Assembly: GCA_014529385.2 (NCBI GenBank)
Contig: JABFUD020000329.1
Location: 84,501-148,500 of the forward strand
DNA length: 64,000 nt
Reading direction: 5' to 3'
Source of the DNA: Adiantum capillus-veneris
Lineage: Eukaryota > Streptophyta > Polypodiopsida > Polypodiales > Pteridaceae
The position numbers and the translations under genes are program-made. This document shows, piece by piece, positions 22,032-32,484 of this stretch. The stretch's first letter is position 1. Every line of letters starts with the position of its first letter. The notes below the pieces were generated by a model. It was not told the DNA's origin and ran no database searches. It worked only from the letters and a program-made list of their open reading frames with translations.

Positions 22032-22747
22032 TCTTGTACCATCTTGAGTTGCCTCATGAATGGTCTTCCTAGGATGATTTCGTAGTTATTTTTCTTGCCA
22101 AAGTCAACTATGGCAAAAGTATGTGCATACTCTATACCACAAGAAGACACCACTATCTCTTCTAGCAATCCCATGGGTCTTTCCACATGCCCATCTGCTA
22201 ACTTTAATTTTATTCTGGTTGTTCTAAAGGCGGGCCTATCCCATTTCTCCCATATTCGTTTTGTTGCTATGGCAATTCTTGCTCCGCTGTCAAGTATAGC
22301 TTTTGTTTCAATCCCATTGTACTCGACAGGCAAAGTGGCATTACCATCTTCTCCTTCACAGTACTCTCCTACTTTGTTCAGAGGTACCGGTCTTACATTT
22401 GATCTAGGCTTCTCGATCTCATCTAGCTCTTTTTCCAGAAACCTTAACGGGCTTTTGATCCCAATTTTTTCCAAGCATTTTCCTATATCCGTCCACATAC
22501 TTGGTCTGATTTTCAAAAGTTCTGCCAACGTAATTGTGCACTTCACTGGCGTGGATAGCAAGTCAATAAAATTTTTTGTGTCCAATTCTTTTGTCCCTCC
22601 TACCCTCTGTGGTGGAACTCTCACAATCGCAGAATTTGCCTCAAAATCTCCCATGTACTGTGGCAAAGTTCTTAACAATGCAGGTCTACTGTCTTTGGAG
22701 GCTACCGATCCTACATCACCATAATATGACCTCGCATCAACACTCAT
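22007..22747 (-). pseudogene. Gypsy A retropepsin-like aspartic protease
   Basis: The active-site motif AILDSGARIAIATK is followed by LKLADG, a flap-side segment IVVSSCGIEYAHTF and the second-lobe motif YEIILGRPFMRQL. This is the full pattern of plant gypsy retropepsins, which cleave the gag-pol polyprotein. The upstream part (TPVKCTITLAELLKIRP) is the linker often seen between gag and protease in plant gypsy elements. Confidence 0.8.
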
Positions 22748-22816
22748 TTGTGGTCTATCTAATTTGATTTTAGGGAATGGTGCTGGTCCAGGATCCTCTT
22801 ATCTTTTTTGGGCATC

Positions 22817-25131
22817 TCAGACAGCCTTCCATAACTCCTCTGGCCACTGCTCCTCAGCTATAGGAACATAGGGTGGGAAATCCCTCATTGATTCATCTGT
22901 TGTATTTTGGACTACCCTCGAGTCTTGCGACCTTGGCAGTGGTTCTTCCCTATGATCTACCTCTTCTCTAGGCAATTCGTCTACTTTAATGCTCTCATCT
23001 TTGTGCACTAGGGTGACTATCCTATCCTTCACTTCTGGTGGAGGTGGTTCTGGCAATGCTTGAGCAGTTTTAATGAGCTGCTTACACATTTCTATCCTCT
23101 GCTTCTCTAGTTCAGGATAAGGATGACTCATCCATCTTTGTTCTAAGGTCTATCTATTTGCCAATCTAGCCTCATAAGCCTGTAAAATCGCGTCTAAAGG
23201 CTCATTCACTTTGTCCACTAGGACAAATCCTCCTGAACTAGCACTCTTGGGTGCTTCAGCTGGTTTAAGGGTTTCAACTTCCCTTTGCTGTGTCTGTTGC
23301 TCTTGAGTTGTTTCCAACTCAACTGTAACAGCCTTTTCTTCCCCTTTTTCCCTTTCTAGTCTCGCTTTCATTCTAGTCCTTCTTGCTCGTCTAGAGTTTC
23401 TACGGCTTTTGGAACTCATACTAGTCTCTCCATCTATAGGCTTCTGCTCTTGCACTTTTGCTTGTGCTCTTGTGACAACGTTTACTGGAGCAACTTGCTT
23501 ACTTTCATATTCTTGTTGTTTAAGCACCTGTTCTTTTGCAATTATTTCTTGCTCTGTTGTTGTTGTTGTCGTCTCTCCTTTTGTTGCGGCTCGTTCTTTC
23601 TCTCAGTCACTGGTAGAAGGAAAGGTAACATGTGGTTGCATTTTACCTTTCTTTCTTGGATTCTTAGGACAATCCAAAATCATATGTGTGACTGCACACT
23701 CATTACAATATACATTTATCATGATATCATGGTGTGGACAATCCTTAATCAAGTGATCACTACTACCACATCTGTCACATGGACGTATTGGTTGTTGTGG
23801 AAATACTTGATATTGACCTTGAAGTGTCCTCTGATCTACCACATATCTTTTTGTTTGAAGCTCATGACTCACATATGCATTTCTAGCAGCTATGGGTCTT
23901 TCACTTAAGAACACTTGTTCCGCTACAGGATGATATCTAGGCGATTGAGACATAACATGCTCAAACCCTGGTGGAGTCTTAGGTCTATAGTCAGGACAAT
24001 GTTGCGTCGGATGGTCCCCTCCACATGTCATGCACCTTCGTTGTTGAGGAATTCTATCGGCTGGTACTCTGTCAGAGTGGTTGATGCGTTGCATCACATT
24101 CTCTATGATATGCTCCTCAGCATTTACTTGGTTTTGTCCTAGATTCCCTCTTTGATCCTCAAGATCAACGTTTTTCTTTTCCTGACTCGCATCATTCATC
24201 TTCTTTTGACCCTCTTCATAGAATTTGCAATTGTCAACTAGGTCAACTGCCGCTTTGGTCACCTACTCCAAGGTTTGGTATCTTTTCACGTATAGGTCCT
24301 TTTGGAGATTCTCATTCCTAAGCCCTTTGATGAAGCATAGGATCTGACGTTCTGGTGTGGGAGCTCTTGGGTAGGACATCTAGCAAAATATTGCTTGAAA
24401 TGCAGTATTGCATGTCGCAATGTTTCTGTTTCGCCTTGTTTAAATTCCTGAATCTTAGGAAGGGTGTTATGTTTTATGCCCCTCTTGGTGAATTCTTGAA
24501 CAAATTCATCCAACATTTTCTCAATGGTTGTGAACTCTCTCCGGTTCAATAGTTCAAACCATGCTTGTGCATTGTCCTCCAATGTAAGTCCAAAACCCTC
24601 ATACTGCGTGTGGAAGTCCTCTACTCGTTCTGCTCGTAGGACTTGCTTGAAAGCCGAGACATGGTCGTATGGGTCTCCTATGCCATTGTACTTTCTATTT
24701 TTCCATTTTCTTAGCTGAGACGGTCTTATACTTTGGGGTGCAAAGTATGGAACCATACTCCTCTCTGGTATCGTTTCATCTCTCATTATCGCTCTAGGAG
24801 GAAATCCAGGTGGTGGTCCCCTCTTTGGAATTCTCTTAGAGGTTCATGTGTTTGGTGGATGTATCTGAGGTCCTTCATTGACCAAATATCCACTCATCTC
24901 TAATTTGGTTCGTGGATTTGTGCTTTCTACAGCTCTATATTCTCGTCCATACTTGTCAACAAATAAAGATGTCCATTGTCGGTCGACCTCGTATGTATAG
25001 ACATATAAGAGCTTGTACTCTGTCAGCTCATCTGGGTAAGGCTCTAAGCAACTGTAAAGGTTGAATTGATTTCCATTAATATACCTATATAGTCCTTCAC
25101 TTTCATGGTTATACGTCCAAACTCTCTCCAC
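22817..25131 (-). pseudogene. Gypsy A gag with three zinc-knuckle-like motifs
   Basis: The retrotransposon gag core lies at about 24.3-24.8 kb (GIGDPYDHVSAFKQVL, AQAWFELLNRREFTTIEKM, FKQGETETLRHAILHFKQYF). It is followed by three knuckle-like clusters, CMTCGGDHPTQHC, CDRCGSSDHLIKDC and CNECAVTHMILDC (about 23.68-24.05 kb). After these comes a Glu/Arg/Lys-rich linker leading to the protease. A segment upstream of the gag core (WTYNHESEGLYRYINGNQ) may be the gag N-terminus. Several breaks are present. Confidence 0.75.
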
Positions 25132-28100
25132 AAAATTGGTTTTTATGTATTGTAGGTTTGGAATATCTATTATGGGTGGGTGCTCATCTATCCCTGCAAT
25201 CCATGTGCTTGTATAAGCTGAGTCTGAGTCTGAGTCTGATGTAGAAATGACTTCTAGGCTTAACAGCTCTAGCTTGCTGTAGTAATACCTCTCTCAGTGT
25301 GTTCAAGTGTTTTGGTCAGCGAAAATCCAAAACTATGTCCAAAACCGTGAGCGTTTTCTCACAATTCTCTCAAATTGTTGGTTTTAGACACCCCTGACTT
25401 TCGGATGCATTTTGAGGCCTTAAACAGTGTTTTTTTCAAAACTGACCAAAACATATACCGTTGGCAACCATTCTCGTCACTTTTCTCTAAGATCTGTAGT
25501 GCTGCTCTCAAGCTACGTTTTGATAAAAAAAAGTTTTGGAATCGGAGTCCGTATGTGAAAGTTATGACCAAAACAGTGAGATGTAATTTGGAAAGTTTCT
25601 CTATCTGCTGTTTTTGCAAGTGGTCAGTTTGAGCCCAAAATTGGTGTGTGCACTCCTTAGGCAATGATAAACTCAGTGGTATACTTGGTTTCAAAAAATT
25701 TCTCAAATTTTTTTCCTCAATTGTCTATCGCGATAGACTCACCAAGTACCCCTTGCAAATGTCCAAATGCACTCAAACTTTGTGTGCAGGGTATAATGGG
25801 CCTTCTGAACCCAAATATGAAGTCAGATTTGATTTTTTATTTTTCTAAAGTGAATTCTTGACTCTATCGCGATAGACTCACCAGAGTGTTACTGGGATAC
25901 AGTTTTTCAACTCTTTTTACAGATTTGAGTTCCCCCTTCTCTTGAGATACTACTCACCAAGTTTCAACCAATTTGGAATACTTTTCCTTTGTAGCTTGCA
26001 TCAAACAACAGTTTCTTTTCTGATCTTATGAAGTAATCCTCTTATATGCACTTCCAATACTCCAAATTTACTCAAAATTTAACCATAGGCTCACAACAAC
26101 ATGTAGAACAAGGCCCTAAGGTCAGTTTTCAAAATTTTCAATTTTTGTGAAAAAAACCCTAGTCTATCGCGATAGACTCAGTAAGTTCTTCACTTTGGAA
26201 AATTTTCTAGATTTCTCTTTACCACTGTGTTCCCTATGCTCTGTACACCTTGCTCACCAATTTCCACTTGTTTTGGACTTTTTCTTAGGTCTCTTAACTC
26301 CAACTCTAGAATTCTGAGTCTATCTGATCACTAGAAAATAGACTTAGGATGACTTCCCAATGTCCAAAATCCACCAAATTTTGTGTGTAACCTCCTGAGA
26401 GGCTAAACAAGCTATGCTCCAGAGGGTTTTGAAAATTTTCAATTTCTTTGGCCCTACTTTGAGTCTATCGCGATAGACTCATCAAGTACCCCTTTTATAG
26501 GTCAAACTTGAACTTTGACTATACCACTGTGTTCCAACACCTCTCCTTAGTCCTCCTGCCAATTTTCAAGTGGTTTGGACTTTTACTTTGTCAGTTAGAC
26601 CAGATCTGGTGTTTTTTACAAGTTGAATCCTCTCAAATGGTCTTAGACCCACTTTCTGATGTCCAAATGACTTCAAAATTTTTATGTGTCCTTGATAGCA
26701 CCTTTCCAAGCTATGCCACAGAGGTTTTTGAAAAATTCAGTTTCTATCACTGGGTTCTTAGTCTATCGCGATAGACTAACCAAGTATGCTAAAATGACAT
26801 TGTTTTCAAATTTTCTCTTCACAGATGTGTTCCCTACCCTCTGTAGATCATGTATACCAAGTTTCATAAGGTTTGGAAATTTGGTCAAGTAATGTGAAAT
26901 GATGGTTAAGGTCTTGGTGAGGAGTGGATTCAAGCTATCTAGTCACAATTTCCAAAAACTGTCCCACTCAAAATGTCATGAGTCTATCGCGATAGACTAG
27001 GCAGATTGTGCAGGAAAAGTCAACTCAAAATTGTGACTTCACTTTTAGATTCCCCTTACTCTCTTGTGTCTATCCCTCAAATTTCATGCAATTTGGACAC
27101 TTGGTTTGTGTTTTGGGCCGTTTTTAGTGTTTTTGTCAGAACCTGAATCTCTATCTGGGCTTTAGATTCACTTCTAGTGATCCAAACACCTTGAAATTTG
27201 GTGTGTATGCTATGTAGGATCTGCTTAAGCTATCCCTAGGAGGGATTTGCAAAATAAGGTCCACAGCTAAATATCCCCAACCTATCGCGATAGGCCCATA
27301 AAGTTTCCCAGTTTTGGTCTTTTTACAAATTTCTCTTCACAACTAGTTTCCTTATCCTCTGTATAGTGAATACACAAAGTTGTGCAATGTTTGGACTATT
27401 GGTCAAGGTCTTTTTACCACTGTGTCTCTGAACATGGACTCTAAACACCAGACTTGAGGTTTGGTGGTCAAGCAGGTGTCCAAGTACACTCAACTTTTGG
27501 GAGCAGCCTTGTATTGATATGTTTTACCTGTGGTATGAGGGGTTTTGCCTAATTGTGAGTCTATATCCAATTCACCAGTCTATCGCGATAGACTAGGCAG
27601 AGAGCCACTGGAAAGTATTTTTTTCTCTGTTTTTGGACAGTTTGGTTCCCAATGCCCTTAGAAGCCTATCCCCAAAGTTTCATTCAATTTGGACTTCTTT
27701 TCCTTTGGAATCAAGCATTTCACAGTTCACTTCCTTACACTCAGAAAAAGCAAATTCCCACTTAGATGCACAAGCACTGATGCAAATGCTTTGAAATTTC
27801 ACATACAAGCTCTAGAGCATATGAAAAACAAGGTCATATGCAAAACTTTTTTGAAAATTGCAGATTTGGTTTCAGATTTTTGTTTTTTTTGGGTTTTTTT
27901 GGATTTTTTTTTTTTTGGATTGTACCAAATTTGTGTTTTCCCCCTACCTTAAGGTCTCCAATGCAAAAACAAGCACTCAAATCGGCTTTCAAACGACCAT
28001 TTTTTAGCACTTTTATCGTAATCAGCACAATTTCGCCTTTTGTGTTTTCAAGCACATTTTCATGTCAAAATTGCTCTAGATCAACATCAAATGTCCTACA

Positions 28101-28470
28101 CTACCTAAAGTCCTACTTTGGATGGTTGAATGGTTGTTTTTGCTTTCTAGCAAGCAAACAACCTCCTCCTTACCTTTTGCGTTTTTCTTTGCGTTTTTTT
28201 TTTCTTTCGAGTTCTTCACAACCATAAGTCACAACCAAACACACAAACCATAAAACCTAATCTAAACACACAACAAAATAATACAACCATACCTCAACCT
28301 CATGGTGGACCACCTCGGCGAGACACAGGCTCCCTGGCTATCCCTCAGTCAAGAGATCCGCTCTCTGACTTCCCACTAAGAAGGCAAATGGTGACAACAC
28401 TCTGGAAAACTCTAGAGAAACGCTATACTATCAAACACGAGTGATGCGGTCTACGCTAGTTTAGGCGCTT
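25132..28470 (-). repeat. Gypsy A leader with a palindrome-punctuated array of about 300-bp period
   Basis: The palindrome TCTATCGCGATAGA, usually extended to GTCTATCGCGATAGAC, starts at or near 25723, 25864, 26162, 26463, 26761, 26982, 27281 (CCTATCGCGATAGG) and 27578. Most spacings are 297-301 bp; two are shorter (141 and 221). About 92-96 bp after most palindromes comes a CCAAGTTTCA..AATTTGGAC motif, and further on an ATGTCCAAATGCAC-like motif. The rest of each unit is strongly diverged. No ORF in the region looks coding. Long repeat-bearing leaders are known in Ogre/Tat-type gypsy elements. Confidence 0.8.
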
Positions 28471-28491
28471 CGTCCCCGGCAACGGCGCCAA
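28471..28491 (-). promoter_or_regulatory. Primer-binding site of gypsy A
   Basis: On the minus strand TTGGCGCCGTTGCCGGGG directly follows the end of the 5' LTR (..CGCTAACA). This is a primer-site sequence common in plant Athila/Ogre-type and related gypsy elements. Confidence 0.85.
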
Positions 28492-30438
28492 TGTTAGCGG
28501 GTACGCCGCGATAGACGATGGAGCACAGCGAGAACACAGACCAACAAACTATCAATCCGAGGATGTAGCTGACCCGACTAGGGCATGGAGGCAATCTCTG
28601 GGTTGTCAACCCTGAGCTAGACACGAAAAACACTATACAGTCACTAATCCTACCACAACACTACCATAAAGCAAAGAAACAGACAGCGCATCCTACGAAA
28701 CACTACAAGCTCGAAACACTCTCAAACCATATCAGAATGACTTGAAATCGGAGGGTAAGACTCACAAGGACATATCCTATGTGGCCAAACACCTAAACCC
28801 TGAAAACCATAACTGTAAGACCTCTAATCGCTGTCACGATAGACTCAAAACAGCAATTTCCAAAGTGTCCGAAACTGATCTACAAAGACATCAACACAAA
28901 GAGCTTCTCGCCCTGATTCTAACGACTACTCGATCATTCAGAACTGATGTCGTTTGAGGTACTTACGACCAAATATAGCTCATAGCAGGCGGGCTCGCGA
29001 TGTGGTCCTCAGCTTGCATTGCTTGCGTCGACACGGAGATCTCCTCGATGCTAACACGCTCCTACTCTCATATTTGTAATGTGATTAGTGTGCGCAATGG
29101 TGTGTGTATGTGAAGCTCACTACTGTGTGCTGCAGAACCCACGACTGTATATTAATTGAGATAACGTTGTTGGGAAACAAGCAAACTGAAACACCTCTAT
29201 AGTGATATCACCCAAGAGCATTGAAAGAGAACTACAAGACACCAAAAGCTTTGCAAAATCCTTTTGAAACACCACAAGTCCAATAGGAGTAGACCCTTGG
29301 GAATTTACTAGCCGTCGCCCACCCAAGAGACTATGTCACATAGGAGCAAAACCCTGCCAAAGCATGGATTTACAGCACACGCCGACCAATGCATATGAAG
29401 GCAAGATCCTCTCCTTTCACAATCAAACATCACAAACCCACAACTTCAACATCAATTCCCCAATTCATAGATACATGCCCTCCGAATCTGTCTACACACA
29501 ATTTGCCACTAGGCTGCCATAGCCATAACCTTGCAGAGAACTAGTCGTAACCTGATGAGCACAACTCTAATTGGGGCACTTTAAAGATTGAGAGAAATCT
29601 TGAAAAATGACTGACGAGAAATTTGAAGATGACTAAAATTGATTCCATACGCCCCCATGAGCAAAATTGACGCGAACAGAGCGCTGTCCCAGCACGACTA
29701 CATGTAGAGAAGGCTAGTCGGGGCAAAACACTGCATCCAAGAGCACCAAGGAGATAGAACGAGCTAAAACCTACAAATTTCTGATCTTTGTCTGAACTTT
29801 TTTAAGTTTGTACATGAGTTCAAGTTATATACAAGACTCACTTCAAAAAACTCACTCACGGGCACTTACAGTAGCCCGATAGCTGTCACTAGACTAGCGA
29901 CTTACAGTGCATGTACATGTGCTTGCTAAACCAAGTTAAAAAGCTCACAAAAATAGACCCCATACATCTTTTTGATACCGGGCATCATGTCCATATGTAA
30001 AAATTTACAAAAAGTAGGGTGTCAGAAATGCACCCAACAACGTAATGTGTTTTTCTACAAAGCCTTAGGTTTCAGCTTATATACCAAGCCTTCAAACCTA
30101 ATGTCCGTCCAAATGACCTGAATTGTCCCTAGGCTTCTACAGAGCTTAATTACAAGAAACTGAGTTGTCTTTACTCATTATACAAGTATATGCGGCCAAA
30201 ATACAAGTGCCGATTTAAAATATGAGGTTCCCGTAAACATTACAAAAGTGGTCCTAATGGCTCAGAATAATAATAACGGGATATTCGATGACGTCCATGA
30301 ACTCGTATCTTCATGTTGCAACATCCATCTTCATCTTCATTACTTCATCACCATCTTCATGTGGAATCTTTACAGAATCTTTGAGGAATCTTTAATGGAA
30401 TCTTTATGGAAACGTTGTTGAAAGGGAGCCTTTCAACA
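28492..30438 (-). repeat. Gypsy A 5' LTR, holding a solo LTR
   Basis: It matches the split 3' LTR over its whole length once 29168-30039 and one 4-bp target duplication are set aside, leaving about 1070 bp. A degenerate copy of the array palindrome lies near 28830-28845. The AACAT target duplication follows at 30439. Confidence 0.85.
29168..30039 (-). mobile_element. Solo LTR (872 bp) inserted in the gypsy A 5' LTR
   Basis: It is absent from the partner LTR. It has TGTTGGG..CCCAACA ends and a target duplication ACGT (29164-29167 and 30040-30043; 5 bp if one base of the end is shared). On the minus strand it has TTGTATATAACTTG near 29823-29836, a plausible TATA box. There is no coding sequence, so it is best read as a solo LTR left by recombination between two LTRs. 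Confidence 0.75.
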
Positions 30439-30501
30439 AACATTGACAAACGAACGAAAGTGTTATGAATGTGGAAGAATGGGACACGTAGCGAAAGATT
30501 G
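30439..30501 (+). pseudogene. Gag fragment with a CCHC zinc knuckle (outer gag-only element)
   Basis: This 63-bp fragment between gypsy A and gypsy B encodes CYECGRMGHVAKD, most of a C-x2-C-x4-H-x4-C knuckle, on the plus strand. It begins with the AACAT duplication of gypsy A and ends in the GATTG duplication of gypsy B. Confidence 0.7.
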
Positions 30502-32124
30502 TGTAATGGAATTTGCCTATTCAATTTGAGAGTAGCGGAATTTAATGAGAGTACTTTCAAGAAATGATTTTATGAGCATAGCGGGGAGACATAATTGAAG
30601 ATAGCAACATAATTATAGCAATTAGTTAACTTGGCATAGACAATACTTTTGCAACAGAGAGAATTTAGAGAACATGACAACAGTTGAGGACCGGATTTAT
30701 GTGGAGCCAGTCCCCCCTCCAATAGGCATTTGTATTATGATTTCTCCCATAAAGAGAGACTTGTTACAATACATTCTTTGTGTTCCTTGTGACCTAGGTG
30801 AAGCAATGAAGATGGAAAGCTTCATGCATCACTATCATAACATAACCTAAACTTGAAGAAAGCTTTAACTATACCAAGCCTCAGTCCCAAGACCTCAAAC
30901 ACCTTCGAAGGTGGCGAGAGCTAGCAGGGAATGAGGGTAGGGAAGAGGAAGAAGAAACATTTCGTAGGAGAAAGAATTAGTTCCTCACTTATCATACTCT
31001 TGTTGCTAGCATGCATACATAATAGCATAGTAATGAAGAAGAAGGAGATGGCAAGCTTAAGCATTGAAGCATGGCTCTTGGTTGGATTTGCACTCCATAG
31101 CCAAGAGTGTTGGTGTAGGCTCTCAACCTTTACTTGCTTGGAGAGGGAGCTCTTCCACTTTGCATAGCACACCATGAGAGTGCTTGTGAGTGTGTGTGGG
31201 TGAGTATACCCCCTAATCACCCCCCTAGCTTGCTTGGGTCGACCCCCCCTTGTAGCTCATGCTTGAAGCTCATTGGACCCCTCCAGACCTAGCCAATCAC
31301 AAGCAGAAGCCATTACAAACAACAGGGATAGCCTTGGGACAAGTGTCCCCCTTTCCCCTTTGAGAGAGAGGACTTGATAAATGCAAAAACAATTAGATAA
31401 TTCAAGTAATTTATCATTGAACCCCTTTGAAGCCTAGCCAATAGGCTTCAAGCAACACATGAAGGTAACATGGGTAGGGACCTGACATGTGTCCTTGCTG
31501 CCTCTTCAAGCTGGGGCTTCCCTTGTGAGTGTGAGTGTGTGTTCTCTCTCTAATCCCTAGGAAAAGGGCTCGCCCCCCCTCTTGTAGGGATGCTTTTGAC
31601 TTTAGGAGCTCAAGCACCTTAGTCATCAAGCATGACAAAGCACTTGGACTAGGGGGTATTCCCACAAGCATCTCAGGCAAGCATGTCAAGGCACCTCAAG
31701 CACCTTAATCAAGCGGCAAGTCAATCACCTCAAGCATGGAGTAAGTCAAGCACCTTAATCAAGCACCTCAAGCAGGACAAACACCTCGAGCACGACAAGC
31801 ACCTCAAGCAGGTCAAGCACCTCGAGCTTGGGCCGGGTTCCCACCTCAAGCTCAGCCCTAGCTTACCTAAGGTCAAAGGACTTTTACACACATTATTGGA
31901 GGTCTTCAATGAAGCTAACCCTAAGGTCTTATGCTCCATTGGTTAGCCTTGCTCTTGATAGACCATCTCCCATTTGGGCCCCTTTACTATTGGCCCCGTG
32001 TTGAGATAGATCTATAAGCACATATCTATATCTTAACACTTGTTCCCGTTTATTCTCCCACATTAAGTGATCAATTTAATATGAGAAAATCATTTGGGTT
32101 GGTTAGATATTAGATTTTATGACA
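30502..32124 (-). repeat. Gypsy B 3' LTR
   Basis: It matches 38830-40461. Between about 31690 and 31830 it contains a minisatellite of CAAGCACCTCAAGCA-like units, which is the main length difference between the two LTRs. The ORFs at 30921-31946 recur in the other LTR and are not genes. Just outside it, at 32125-32140, the minus strand reads TCAAGAGAGAGTTAA, the likely polypurine tract. Confidence 0.92.
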
Positions 32125-32484
32125 TTAACTCTCTCTTGAAATCATAGTCGTCCTCGACTATGAGGTAGAAGAGATAAAGGTTTAGTCATTAGTCAATCGT
32201 ACTTAGCGGGTAGAAGATCCCTTTTTTACCCTACGACATCTTTCCAAGATGGATGACTAATCCATTTGGTGCTTGGGAGACATAGCTGCCGCAAGCATGT
32301 CTGCTCTTTAGTCCATTTCATTCTCCCAAAGTAGAGTGACAAATTCTACTTGGTGTTTGAGAGACGTCGTCATCACAAACATGATTCTAAGCATGCATAC
32401 TAGTTAAATTTGTGCACAATTAAAAAGAGGATTAGTCTTATAAGACAAAAACATTAGTCATTTAAAAGAGAGTTATACATTTGC

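Larger units (their letters stand above)
1252..30438 (-). mobile_element. Gypsy A: large minus-strand gypsy with gag and protease but no recognisable RT or integrase
   Basis: The element runs from TGTTAGCG at 1252 to CTTTCAACA at 30438 and is flanked by a perfect 5-bp duplication AACAT (1247-1251 and 30439-30443). On the minus strand the order is: 5' LTR (28492-30438, with a solo LTR inside), primer site TTGGCGCCGTTGCCGGGG, a leader of over 3 kb with a palindrome array, gag, zinc knuckles, retropepsin, further ORFs, a long non-coding stretch, polypurine tract (18247-18260) and 3' LTR (18246 down to 1252, split by the TIR element). I see no reverse transcriptase, RNase H or integrase in about 10 kb of internal sequence, so it is probably non-autonomous. 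The coding part has several breaks. LTR divergence in the first 165 bp is about 6-7 percent by eye, the oldest of the datable elements. Confidence 0.85.

Noticed and set aside
25700-27600. Regularly spaced palindromes resembling a CRISPR array
   Set aside because: The spacing is about 300 bp with diverged repeats between cores, there are no cas genes, and the context is a plant gypsy leader.
30921-31946. Several ORFs on both strands as genes
   Set aside because: They lie in the gypsy B LTR and recur in its partner LTR at 39249-40283.
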